From the NCBI GenBank assembly GCA_018902755.1, contig JAHIQI010000065.1, positions 1 through 48,490 of the forward strand: a stretch of DNA of 48,490 nt, in the 5' to 3' direction. This document shows, piece by piece, positions 25,498 to 33,895 of this stretch. The notes under the pieces are model-generated. The model was given only the letters and a program-made list of their open reading frames with translations. It did no database searches and had not been told where the DNA came from. How positions within the stretch are numbered: the first letter of the stretch is position 1; each line of letters starts with the position of its first letter. This stretch comes from Pseudomonadota bacterium (GTDB lineage Bacteria; Desulfobacterota; Desulfarculia; Desulfarculales; Desulfarculaceae). The translations under genes and the position numbers were made by a program.

Positions 25498-26055
25498 ATG
25501 AATATCCTACGTAAACAGTTTGTGAATGGCGCTTCCGTAAAAATGCTGGCCTGCCTGTGCTGCATTTTTGCTGTCGGCTTATTAATTTTGACCTCTGTCC
25601 CTGCCCAGGCCCAGCAGCAGGTTCCCCAAGCGATTCAGGACCAGTTGAACGCCGCCACCGCGGCGAACATCGCCCAGATTGCCGCCGACTTGGCCAAGAG
25701 CAATCCTGAATTGGCGGCGGCCATTGCGGCGGCGGCGGCCAAGCTTCAGCCAGGCGCGGCGGGGGATATCGCTGTAAAGGTGGCTCAGGCGGTGCCCACC
25801 CAATCGGCGGCTGACATCGCCCAGGCGGTGGTCAACGAAGTGCCAGACCAGGTCGACGCGGTGAACACAGCCATGTCCGACAGCGTACCCAACTGGACCA
25901 ACGTCACCGCGACCCAGCCTACCACGACCACGGGCACCGACGCCACGGTGACCACCTCGACCAGCAGCACCACCAGCACCACCGAGACCACCACCACCTC
26001 GGCCAGCCCCAGCAGCGAGTTGCTCAACCGCCTGGCCAGCGCGCGCGGCCTCTAG
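25498..26055 (+). CDS. Small secreted Ala-rich protein with Thr/Ser tail
   Basis: 185 residues from the ATG at 25498, preferred over the ATG at 25492 because GAGG is then spaced six bases away. The signal peptide (LACLCCIFAVGLLILTSVPA) ends near AQAQ. Next comes an Ala-rich helical part with two similar segments (NIAQIAADLAKSNPELAAAI; DIAQAVVNEVPDQVDAV). The last 60 residues are mostly Thr and Ser (TTTTGTDATVTTSTSSTTST), like an unstructured or glycosylated stalk. I do not recognise the family. It diverges from the EPS barrel gene and ends at its own terminator, suggesting an abundant secreted or matrix-associated product. Confidence 0.8.
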   Translation: MNILRKQFVNGASVKMLACLCCIFAVGLLILTSVPAQAQQQVPQAIQDQLNAATAANIAQIAADLAKSNPELAAAIAAAAAKLQPGAAGDIAVKVAQAVPTQSAADIAQAVVNEVPDQVDAVNTAMSDSVPNWTNVTATQPTTTTGTDATVTTSTSSTTSTTETTTTSASPSSELLNRLASARGL

Positions 26056-26075
26056 ACTCTACTTCGCCATTTATA

Positions 26076-26109
26076 GCGCCCTGGGCCCCACGGCCCGGGG
26101 CGCTTTTTT
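26076..26109 (+). terminator. Strong Rho-independent terminator
   Basis: A 12-bp stem (GCGCCCTGGGCC and GGCCCGGGGCGC, one G-U pair) has a CCAC loop and is followed by TTTTTT at 26104-26109. It lies 20 bp after the stop of the small secreted-protein gene and ends that single-gene transcript. Confidence 0.93.
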
Positions 26110-26493
26110 ATGAATGACAACGATTGGAGCCCCGCAATAATGCGTGCTCAAGAGTTAGAGAATTTTGATATTGGTATTTTCAATGCATATTGTTTTTTCA
26201 CGGGCAGTTCGACGATAAGTCAAGCGTAGAACGAGATTCAGAGAGGCGGCTATTTATTGTCTGTTAATTTTCGAATAAATTTTTATTAAAAATTATTTTA
26301 GACAAGTCAGGTGCCAATAGCGCTTTGCCGGATGTGGTCAATCTCTTTTTAATTGGTCGGAATTTTGGCTTTTCTCAGCCTCCATACTTCGCAAAAATTA
26401 ACCTATAGGCGACTTCTCTCCTACGCACAGCCATGGCGCGCTTTTTTTCCTGAAAATATTGCTGCGCTATGACAAGTTATTTAAATTGCTATT
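26110..26493. other. AT-rich intergenic region without recognisable gene
   Basis: About 380 bp between the terminator and the stop of the large membrane protein. It is much more AT-rich than the genes to its right and contains several short A/T runs. I found no credible open frame, RNA gene or repeat. It marks the transition from the EPS locus to GC-rich core sequence. Confidence 0.6.
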
Positions 26494-29400
26494 TTATTTG
26501 GGAACCTTTCGGGGAGCTTCTGTTTCCTTCAAGCGGGCCGAGGCGTGCTTGGCGTAGGCGTGCTGGGGATACTCGGTGGTCACTTGCCGCCAAAAAGCGC
26601 GGGCCTTGTCCCGGTGGCCCTGCTCCATCTCGGCCAGGCCCAGGTGGTACAGGGTCTGGGGCCTGAGGGCGGTCTCGGGCAGGCGGCGCAGCAGGTCTTG
26701 CCAGGCGTCCATGGCCTGGGCGTAGCGCTTTTGCAGGAAAAGGCTCATGGCCAGGTGGTTCAGGGTGTGGTCGATGATCATGGAGCGGGGGAAGCGCGAG
26801 GCCGCGCGGCGGAACAAGACCTCGGCCCGGGCATAGTCCTGGGCGTTGTAGGCGGCCAGGCCCCGGTTGAAGGCCACGGTGGCGTCGGCCTTGAGCCCCA
26901 GCAGGTAATAGGCCCCCGCCCCGCCGGCCACCACCAGCAGCCCGGCCAGGGCCAACACCCCCGAACGGCGCGAGCACCAGGCCAGGGGCCGGGCCAGGCC
27001 GCGCTCCACCCCCTCGGCCAGGGCATCCAGGGGGCGGTTGACCCCCGCGCGCAAAGCCCGCGACCAAGCCATGCGCCGCACCCCGGGCAGGCAGGCCAGG
27101 GCGGCCAGCATGGCCAAGGCGCTTAGGGCCAGGCCCAGGTAATTGGGCCAGGTGCGGCCAAAGCTCAGGCGCAACTCGTGACGCTCGGGGAAAATCAGCA
27201 TAAAGGAAGGCGAAACCAGGAACACCTTGGCCGCGCCCTCCACCTTCCAGTTGGGGTGATAGGACACCTTGATGAGCAGGGGCGTCAGGCGGTCGGTGGT
27301 GATTCTGATCTCCTGCCAGCCCACCTGGGAGCTGACCTTGGCCGGGGGCAGGGCCACCCTAGGCAGCTTGGCGGGGGGCGTGGGGCCCGCCGCGGCGAAG
27401 CGGCCCAGATCCCCGGCCTCTCCCTTGGCCGCGAACACCAAAGGCACCTCAAGGTCGCCGCCCCGGAACCAGTCGAAGGAAACGTACTTCCAGGCGGGGT
27501 CGGTTACCAGCACCGGCTTGTAGGCCAGGGGCACCACGTAGCCTCCCGCGCCTTGCACCTCGAACACGCTGTAGGGGCCGATCTCCTTCTGGAGCTTGAA
27601 ACCGGGGTGGGCCACGGCCGCCTGCTTCACCGGCTTGCTCACGGTCACCAACTGGGACACGTTGAACAGGCGCAGGCGCTCCAGGCCCTTGTCCAGGTCC
27701 AGGCCCGCGTAGGAGTAGCCGGTGATGGGGGTGCTGGGACGCTCGCAGGTGAGCGACTGCAAGTAGAAGATGAAGGGCGAGCTGGGCGAGGACTGGATGT
27801 AGAGCCCCTCAAGGGTGGAGCGGCCCGCCAACAGGGGCAGGCTCTCCAAGGCGCGCACCGAGCCCGCCCGGCGGTGGGCCACGTCGTGCTCGTAGGACAC
27901 CCGGGGGTCGCCGGGGCCTCCCTTGAGGTACTGGTTCAGGCGCTGGAAGTCGCGCCAGCCCGGCGCGGCCTGGACCCCGCTGTAGTTCCAGGAGGCCCAG
28001 CGGGGGACGAAGCCCACGTTATAGCCCACCCCCAAGACCACCAGCGCCAGGACCAGCACCGGGGCCAGCCAGGCGGCCCGCGCCCGCCGCAGCCAGTCGG
28101 CCAGGGCCCAGGCCGCCCACAGGGTGAGGCTCAGCCAGGCGAAGGGCAAAAAGCGGATGTCGATGACGTTGATGTGGAAGGCCACCAGGTACAGCAGCGA
28201 GGCCAGCACCACCTGGCCTCCGAAAAAGGCCGCCGCGCCCAGGGGCTCCCCGCCCCGCAGGCGCCTGAACAGCCGCCAGGCGAAGTGCAGCAGGGCCAGG
28301 GCCATGAGCGGCAGCAGCAGGGGCGGCAGCACCGCCTGCCACTCGCTGATGATCCACACCATGTTGTGGGGCGAGTTGTAGGCGGCCAGGGCCAGCAGGG
28401 GCACGATCCAAAAGCCCATTAGGGCGAAGGCCAGGGCGTAGACCTTGCCCAAATACAGGGCCCGCCCCACCGCATGGCGCGAGAACAGCAGGCAGCCCCC
28501 GGCCAACACCCCGAACAACAGCGGCCCGCCGTGGCAAAGGCCGGTGGCCGCCAGCCAAAGAGCGGTGCGCAGGGGGTGGCGGCGCTGGTCCAGGTCCCCG
28601 GCCAGGGACCCCAGGAACACCACCATCAGGGCCAGGCTATAGGAGTAGGTGAACTCCCCGGCCAAGAGGCTGGGCAGGTTGCCGCCAAAGGTGGAGTTGG
28701 TCTGGTTGAACAAAAACAGCAGGCTGAGCGCCGCGCCCAGGGAGGGGGCCGGGAAGGGGGCCCGGGCCAGGCGCAGGCCCAGCCACACCGCCAGGGGCAT
28801 GACCACCGCCCCTCCGGCGGTGACCAGTTTGAAGGCCACGCTCAGCGGCATGGCCGCCGAAAGCAGCACCATGCCCAAAAAGGGCAGGGGGAAGTAGAAC
28901 TGGAACATGGGGTAACCGGCCAGGTTGCCGGGGCACCAGCCCGAGACGCGGCCCGAGGGCAGCAGCACGTGCTTGAGGTACCAGGCGCTGTAATAGTGGC
29001 TGGCCGTGTCGCCGCCGGTGGTGATGGTGGGCCTGAGCAGCAACTCCGGGGCCAGGTAGCCCAGGGTGTAGGCCGCGCAGGCCAGGGCCACCCCCAGCTC
29101 CAGCCAGAAGGCCCAGCCCTTGGGCTCGGGCGGGGCGGCCTTTCCCCGACCCCGCCACCACAGGGCAATAAACAGCGCGCCCAGCACCCCGGCCAGGGCC
29201 CACAGCCAGGCCCGCCAGGCGTAGAGGATGTCCGGCGGGGTGGAAATCTTGAGCAGGGCCACGGCGGCCCCGGTGTGTTGCAGGCCGCCTTCCTGGTAAG
29301 AGGCCAGGGCCACCACCGGGTAGGTGGAGTCCTCCAGGGCTCCCCGGTTGGTGAGCCCCGCCTCCACGGTTTGGCTCCGGCCCGGCTCCAGCACCAGTTC

Positions 29401-29940
29401 CCGGCGCATGAGCTGGGGGGTCATCTCGCCGGGGGCCAGGATGACCAGGCTCACCTTGCGAGTCGCCTGGCCGGGGTTTTGCACCACAAAGGCCGGGGGT
29501 TTGCCCGGCAGGGGAGCCCCGGCCCGGCCCTTTACGCTCACTTGGGAGGAGGCGGCCTTGGCATGGGAAAACACCCCCCAGGACACCGCGCTGAGGGGGT
29601 ACTCGTTGACATCGGTGTAGTTGACCCGCACCAGGACCCCGTAGGTGCCGGGCAGGGGCGGGGTGAAGGGCGTCCGGAGGGTTACGTCGGCGTTTTGGCC
29701 GGAGGGCAGCTCGGCCGGGCCCTGGGCGCTTATCCAGGCATCCCGGACCAGGGCGCTCACCCGAACTTGGCGGGCCGCCTCCGGGCCCCGGTTGAGCACC
29801 TGCACCTTCAGGGTCAGCTCGCCCTGGTGCAGCCGGGGGGTCACCGAAACCCTGAGGGAGATGGTGCCGGCCAGGGCCGGGGCCGCCAACAGTAGCAGAA
29901 AGGCCACCAAAACCGGTATCTTTAAGAGTAGACGCCACAT
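26494..29940 (-). CDS. Large multi-domain membrane protein (PTPS-related/GT-C-like with TPR tail)
   Basis: 1148 residues. The signal peptide (1-24) is followed by about 190 residues of beta-sandwich repeats (CARDB/Ig-like, e.g. TLKVQVLNRGPEAARQVRV), then a helix at about 235. A polytopic section of ten or more helices begins with TITTGGDTASHYYSAWYLKH, an Asp-containing loop like those after helix 1 in GT-C glycosyltransferases and in the '6-pyruvoyl-tetrahydropterin synthase-related' membrane family. A large periplasmic region follows, then a helix near 1025 and TPR-like repeats at the end (AFNRGLAAYNAQDYARAEVL). It is probably a polyprenyl-phosphate-sugar-using transferase or surface-glycan factor; the activity is unproven. 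It is monocistronic. Confidence 0.75.
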   Translation of the reverse strand: MWRLLLKIPVLVAFLLLLAAPALAGTISLRVSVTPRLHQGELTLKVQVLNRGPEAARQVRVSALVRDAWISAQGPAELPSGQNADVTLRTPFTPPLPGTYGVLVRVNYTDVNEYPLSAVSWGVFSHAKAASSQVSVKGRAGAPLPGKPPAFVVQNPGQATRKVSLVILAPGEMTPQLMRRELVLEPGRSQTVEAGLTNRGALEDSTYPVVALASYQEGGLQHTGAAVALLKISTPPDILYAWRAWLWALAGVLGALFIALWWRGRGKAAPPEPKGWAFWLELGVALACAAYTLGYLAPELLLRPTITTGGDTASHYYSAWYLKHVLLPSGRVSGWCPGNLAGYPMFQFYFPLPFLGMVLLSAAMPLSVAFKLVTAGGAVVMPLAVWLGLRLARAPFPAPSLGAALSLLFLFNQTNSTFGGNLPSLLAGEFTYSYSLALMVVFLGSLAGDLDQRRHPLRTALWLAATGLCHGGPLLFGVLAGGCLLFSRHAVGRALYLGKVYALAFALMGFWIVPLLALAAYNSPHNMVWIISEWQAVLPPLLLPLMALALLHFAWRLFRRLRGGEPLGAAAFFGGQVVLASLLYLVAFHINVIDIRFLPFAWLSLTLWAAWALADWLRRARAAWLAPVLVLALVVLGVGYNVGFVPRWASWNYSGVQAAPGWRDFQRLNQYLKGGPGDPRVSYEHDVAHRRAGSVRALESLPLLAGRSTLEGLYIQSSPSSPFIFYLQSLTCERPSTPITGYSYAGLDLDKGLERLRLFNVSQLVTVSKPVKQAAVAHPGFKLQKEIGPYSVFEVQGAGGYVVPLAYKPVLVTDPAWKYVSFDWFRGGDLEVPLVFAAKGEAGDLGRFAAAGPTPPAKLPRVALPPAKVSSQVGWQEIRITTDRLTPLLIKVSYHPNWKVEGAAKVFLVSPSFMLIFPERHELRLSFGRTWPNYLGLALSALAMLAALACLPGVRRMAWSRALRAGVNRPLDALAEGVERGLARPLAWCSRRSGVLALAGLLVVAGGAGAYYLLGLKADATVAFNRGLAAYNAQDYARAEVLFRRAASRFPRSMIIDHTLNHLAMSLFLQKRYAQAMDAWQDLLRRLPETALRPQTLYHLGLAEMEQGHRDKARAFWRQVTTEYPQHAYAKHASARLKETEAPRKVPK

Positions 29941-30028
29941 GGAGGCTAGTCTGCCCTTAAAGCCTCGGTGGGGTCAATGCGGCCGAGTTACATAATTTTT
30001 AAATACGTACCGCCGGGCTAGGCACCCC

Positions 30029-30057
30029 TTGACTCCGCAAACGGCCCCCTGTATTGA
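30029..30057 (+). promoter_or_regulatory. Sigma-70-like promoter
   Basis: TTGACT at 30029-30034 and TATTGA at 30052-30057 are separated by exactly 17 bp, about 60 bp before the nucleotide-sugar dehydrogenase start. It lies in the gap between divergent genes. Assignment rests on sequence match only. Confidence 0.55.
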
Positions 30058-30118
30058 ATTAGTTCACCAAAGTACCTGTACGACTTGCGGATTCGACCCA
30101 TAAGGAGACGGTATCCGA

Positions 30119-31759
30119 ATGAACCAAGACGAGCCACAGGTTTCCCTAAGTCCCGAGGGCGAGGTTTTCCCCCTGCCGGGTGAGGCCGAATACGCCGCCG
30201 AAAACCAACGCTTGGCCGGACTGGTGGCCGACCAGCGCGCCCTGGGCCGCGAGATCGTGGTGGTCATGGGCGTGGGCTTCGTGGGCGCGGTGATGGCCGC
30301 GGTGGTGGCCGACAGCGTGGGCGAGGACGGCCAACCCGGCAAGTTCGTCATCGGCATGCAACGCCCCAGCACCCGCAGCTTCTGGAAAATCCCCATGCTC
30401 AACCGAGGCCAGTCGCCGGTGAAGGCCGAGGACCCGGAGGTGGACACCACCATCGCCCGCTGCGTGAACCACAAGAAGACCCTCACCGCCACCTTCTCCT
30501 ATGACGCGCTTAGCCACGCCGACGTGGTGGTGGTAGACGTGCAGTGCGACTACTCCAAAGAGGCCCTGGCCGACGTGGTGCAGGGCAGCGTGGAGATGGC
30601 CGCCCTGGAACAGAGCCTTAAGATCATCGGCGAGATGGTGCCGCCCACGTGCCTGGTGCTCATCGAGACCACGGTTCCGCCGGGCACCACCGAGTACGTG
30701 GCCCATCCCATCATGTCCAAGGCCTTCGCCCAGCGGGGTATTCAGAGCGAGCCCCTTTTGGCCCACAGCTTCGAACGGGTGATGCCCGGCCGCGAATACG
30801 TGAAGAGCATCCGCGACTTCTGGCGGGTCTGCGCCGGGGTGAACCCCGAGAGCCGGGCCCGGGTGGAGAAGTTCCTCTCCGAGGTGCTCAACGTGGCCGA
30901 GTTCCCGCTCACCGTGCTGGACCGGCCCATGGAGAGCGAGACCACCAAGATCGTGGAGAACAGCTTCCGGGCCTCCATCCTGGCCTTCATGGACGAGTGG
31001 AGCACCTTCGCCGAGACCAACGGGGTGGACATCGTGAAGGTGATAAACGCCATCCGCATGCGGCCCACCCACAACAACCTGATGATGCCCGGCCCTGGCA
31101 TCGGCGGCTATTGCCTGCCCAAGGACGGCGGCTTGGGGGTGTGGGCCTACCATCACCTCATGGGCTTCCAGCAGAAGCTCTTCAAGATCACCCCCATGGC
31201 CATCGACATCAACGACAGCCGGGCCCTGCACGCCGCCGAGCTGGTGCGCGACGCCTTGCGCAACATGGGCACCCTGGTGCCCAACAGCCGCATCGTGGTC
31301 TTGGGCGCGGCCTACCGCGAGGACGTGGGCGACACCCGCTACTCGGGCAGCGAGCTGGTGGTCAGGCGTTTGGCCGAGATGGGGGCCGACCTGGCGGTGC
31401 ACGACCCCTACGTGCTCACCTGGTGGGAGTTCTTGAAGCAGGACGAGTACCCCGCCACCAGCGCGGGGCGGGCCCGTTTCTTCCGCAACCAGGAGGGGCT
31501 CAAGGACCTTCAGGTGAGCCAGGACCTGTCCGGCGTGCTCTCCGGGGCCGACGCGGTGGTGCTTTGCGTGCGCCACGCCCAATACCTGGAGCTGGACCCG
31601 GACTGGGTGGTGGAGGCCTGCGGCGGGCCGGTGGCGGTGGTGGATTGCTTCGCCCTCTTGGACGACGAGCGCATCCGGCGATATATTGAACTGGGCTGCG
31701 AGGTAAAGGGCCTGGGGCGCGGACATATAAAACGCATCAAGGACGAGGTGCGGGGCTAG
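30119..31759 (+). CDS. UDP-glucose/GDP-mannose dehydrogenase family protein
   Basis: 546 residues, longer than the usual 400-450. The NAD-binding motif VVVMGVGFVGAVMAA lies near 44 after a 40-residue extension. The central domain contains ESETTKIVENSFRASILAFM, and the active-site segment GPGIGGYCLPKDGG places the catalytic Cys at residue 332. The C-terminal UDP-binding domain follows. The enzyme oxidises a nucleotide sugar twice to a uronic acid. It resembles UDP-N-acetyl-mannosamine or glucose dehydrogenases, but the substrate is not decidable. AAGGAG lies upstream of the ATG. It may supply a uronate to the EPS made by the left half of the window, or to the 1148-residue protein's pathway. 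Confidence 0.9.
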   Translation: MNQDEPQVSLSPEGEVFPLPGEAEYAAENQRLAGLVADQRALGREIVVVMGVGFVGAVMAAVVADSVGEDGQPGKFVIGMQRPSTRSFWKIPMLNRGQSPVKAEDPEVDTTIARCVNHKKTLTATFSYDALSHADVVVVDVQCDYSKEALADVVQGSVEMAALEQSLKIIGEMVPPTCLVLIETTVPPGTTEYVAHPIMSKAFAQRGIQSEPLLAHSFERVMPGREYVKSIRDFWRVCAGVNPESRARVEKFLSEVLNVAEFPLTVLDRPMESETTKIVENSFRASILAFMDEWSTFAETNGVDIVKVINAIRMRPTHNNLMMPGPGIGGYCLPKDGGLGVWAYHHLMGFQQKLFKITPMAIDINDSRALHAAELVRDALRNMGTLVPNSRIVVLGAAYREDVGDTRYSGSELVVRRLAEMGADLAVHDPYVLTWWEFLKQDEYPATSAGRARFFRNQEGLKDLQVSQDLSGVLSGADAVVLCVRHAQYLELDPDWVVEACGGPVAVVDCFALLDDERIRRYIELGCEVKGLGRGHIKRIKDEVRG

Positions 31760-31791
31760 GCCCCGCTTCGCCCGCGGTTAAGGAAGGTATC

Positions 31792-32499
31792 ATGGCCAAG
31801 GTGGATCGCAAAAAATTGCTCAAGGAGCCCGACGAGTTCCTCACTCTCAGCAGCAGGGTAATCCGCTGGAGCAAGGACAACCTCAACAAGGTGCTGTGGG
31901 GCGCCACCGCCGTGGCCCTGATCGTGGCCGCCGTGCTGGGGTTCAAGACCTACCTTGACTGGCGCGAGCAGCGGGCCGCCGCCGACCTGGCCGGGGTTAT
32001 GAGCGGCTACGCGGCGGCGGTGGAGGGCAAGCTGGCCAAGGACCAGGTCGTCAAGCTGGCCGCCGATCTGGCCAAGGTCACCGAGGACTACGGCTCCACC
32101 CCCGCGGGCTTGCAGGCCCGCCTGGCCCTTGGCGACCTGCGCCTGGGCCTGGGCGAGTGGGACAAGGCCAAGGCGGTCTTCGAGAGCCTGACCGAGGAAG
32201 GCGGCCTGGGGGCCGAGCTGGCTCCCCTGGCCTTCCACGGGCTGGGCCAGGCCCTGGAAGGGGAAAAGAAATACAAGGAAGCGGCCCAGGCCTACGCCCA
32301 GGCCATCGCCGTGGCCGGGCCCAACCTGGGCCAGACCTTCAAGCTTGACCAGGCCAGGGTCTTGGCTGCCTCCGGCGATACCAAGACCGCGACCAAGCTC
32401 TACCAGGAAATCCTGAGCCAGCCCGCCGGGGAGGCGGTGCATGAGCGGGCCCGTGGCGCCCTGGCCGCTTTGGGCATGGAGGTTCCGGCCGAAAGCTAG
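31792..32499 (+). CDS. YfgM-like TPR membrane protein
   Basis: 235 residues. A short cytoplasmic N-terminus, one membrane helix at about 41-60 (VLWGATAVALIVAAVLGF) and a periplasmic helical-repeat domain (ARLALGDLRLGLGEWDKAKA) form the TPR_21/YfgM layout. In other bacteria YfgM associates with the SecYEG/PpiD periplasmic chaperone system; that role here is by analogy. A good AAGGAAGG ribosome-binding site precedes the ATG, 33 bp after the dehydrogenase, so the two are probably co-transcribed. Confidence 0.82.
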   Translation: MAKVDRKKLLKEPDEFLTLSSRVIRWSKDNLNKVLWGATAVALIVAAVLGFKTYLDWREQRAAADLAGVMSGYAAAVEGKLAKDQVVKLAADLAKVTEDYGSTPAGLQARLALGDLRLGLGEWDKAKAVFESLTEEGGLGAELAPLAFHGLGQALEGEKKYKEAAQAYAQAIAVAGPNLGQTFKLDQARVLAASGDTKTATKLYQEILSQPAGEAVHERARGALAALGMEVPAES

Positions 32500-32522
32500 C
32501 GCCCCGCCCAAATAACTGAAAT

Positions 32523-32563
32523 CAGTGCGCCGGTTCTCTCTTTGAGAGCCGGCGCACTGTTTT
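32523..32563 (+). terminator. Rho-independent terminator
   Basis: A 16-bp stem (CAGTGCGCCGGTTCTC paired with GAGAGCCGGCGCACTG, one G-U) has loop TCTTT followed by TTTT. It ends the dehydrogenase-TPR transcript 24 bp after the stop codon. Confidence 0.93.
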
Positions 32564-32719
32564 GAGGTGGAAATCACCAGCGGATCATTGGAATATTAAA
32601 ATATATACATCTGGCTGTATTGGCTGATATTGTCATTGCAAATATAAAGCCTGCCTCTGTATCGGTTAAAGCAATACATCCGTGCCCGCGACCTCTATTT
32701 GCCGGAGGCGGGGAGACAT

Positions 32720-33031
32720 ATGCACACCTTGAATGCGGGGGCAGTTGTGCGGTCTGAAGCGATCATTCTCGGGACGTGTTGTTCGGGGGTTAAAGACGGC
32801 GGTAAGAGGCTAGCGGCCTTGTGTCTGGCTTGTGCCCTGTTAATGCCGTTGGGCGGTTGCGCCACCGAGCGTTGGTGCAACGACCTCAACGACTACTCGA
32901 CCCTGCAAGCCGACCTGGATCACTGTGAACGCAAGACCGGGTTCGCCGGCCAGATTTGGCCGTGGTCTTTCGACAACTGCATGAAGTCACTGGGCTGGCG
33001 GCCCTGCCAGGAGCAGGCGCCCAAACCCTAG
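32720..33031 (+). CDS. Small predicted lipoprotein
   Basis: About 103 residues from the ATG at 32720, which has GGGAG four bases upstream; an ATG at 32699 gives a longer form. A hydrophobic stretch leads to a lipobox, ALLMPLGGC, followed by a short mature part with five further Cys residues (ERWCNDLND, LDHCERKTG, FDNCMKSLG, RPCQEQ). The 40-odd residues before the hydrophobic core are long for a signal peptide, so the real start may be further in at a non-ATG codon. No family recognised. Confidence 0.62.
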   Translation: MHTLNAGAVVRSEAIILGTCCSGVKDGGKRLAALCLACALLMPLGGCATERWCNDLNDYSTLQADLDHCERKTGFAGQIWPWSFDNCMKSLGWRPCQEQAPKP

Positions 33032-33036
33032 GCGGG

Positions 33037-33894
33037 TCAAGGCAATGGGGGCGCGTCCCCCCGCCAGAAGTTTTCATCCAAGATCAATTTGACCCGTTGC
33101 TCGGCCTGGCCGGGGTTGGCCAGGACCGCCCAGACCTCTGGCGCGCCGGCGGGGGGCAGGCGCACCAGGAAAGAGGCCAGGGTGCGGGCGCCCTTGGGCT
33201 TGGAGCCGGTGCGCCACAGGCTGTTGTCGGGCCCGTTCCCTCGATCTTCACTGATCTCCCGAAACATGTCCAGGGTCAGGGGCCGCTTCAGGGCGGCCGT
33301 CAGGGCGTCCACCCGGGCCAGGCGGGCATGGCTGCTCAGGGCCGGGCGCTGGTTGAAGGCCGCGAACTCGGGGCTCAGGTAATGGTTGGTGTGGGTGAGC
33401 AGCCCATCGCGGGTGGAGGCGATCTTCACCGCCCCGCCGGGGGCTATCTCCACCACCGCGATTTGGCGGGCGTCGGCCAAGAGATAGAAGCGCGGCCCCA
33501 GGCCGTCGAACATTTGCTTGTGCTCCAGCACCGCACGCACCGAGGAGTACCCGGCCAGCAGGCGGCGGCTCACTCCGGGCGGGCCGCCGCGCGCCTGTTT
33601 GGGCACCGCCGAAGCCGAGGCGCTGAGCACGGTTAGTCCGGCCTGGTTGACCCCGGCCCGCACCCCCCAGCCCTTTTTGCCCAGGGCCATGAGGGCCAGA
33701 TATGCCATGCCCTGGGCGGGGCGCACCCGCTCCAGGCGGCCGATGCTCGCTGGGTTCCAGTCGCGGTTCTTGGCGGCCAGGGTCCCGCCCCCGGCCACCT
33801 GGGAGCCCACCGCCGCCCAAAGGGTGCAGGCCCCGGCCGGGGCGGCCCCCAGCAGGGCCAGAGCCAGCAGCGCGGCCAGGCAACGGCGGATCAA
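33037..33894 (-). CDS. Secreted Ntn-hydrolase (C45/choloylglycine hydrolase-like)
   Basis: 285 residues. The signal peptide ends AAPAGA, and the next residue is Cys23, starting CTLWAAVGS. Removing the signal would leave Cys as the N-terminal nucleophile, the catalytic residue of the C45/C59-type Ntn-hydrolases. Further family-like segments are GTLAAKNRDWNP, a short stretch containing the typical NRD motif, and GVNQAGLTVLSAS. It is predicted to be a periplasmic amide or peptide-bond hydrolase; the substrate is unknown. It converges with the lipoprotein gene, stops 5 bp apart, and lies directly downstream of the flavoprotein gene. Confidence 0.82.
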   Translation of the reverse strand: MIRRCLAALLALALLGAAPAGACTLWAAVGSQVAGGGTLAAKNRDWNPASIGRLERVRPAQGMAYLALMALGKKGWGVRAGVNQAGLTVLSASASAVPKQARGGPPGVSRRLLAGYSSVRAVLEHKQMFDGLGPRFYLLADARQIAVVEIAPGGAVKIASTRDGLLTHTNHYLSPEFAAFNQRPALSSHARLARVDALTAALKRPLTLDMFREISEDRGNGPDNSLWRTGSKPKGARTLASFLVRLPPAGAPEVWAVLANPGQAEQRVKLILDENFWRGDAPPLP

Positions 33895-33895
33895 G

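Noticed and set aside
27178..29895. Two long plus-strand open frames opposite the 1148-residue membrane protein
   Set aside because: Gln/Gly/His-rich translations typical of antisense frames in high-GC genes; no start signals or domains.
30146..31726. 526-codon open frame antisense to the nucleotide-sugar dehydrogenase
   Set aside because: GC-rich shadow frame, His/Gly/Val-rich low-complexity translation with no domain; the plus-strand gene has clear motifs.
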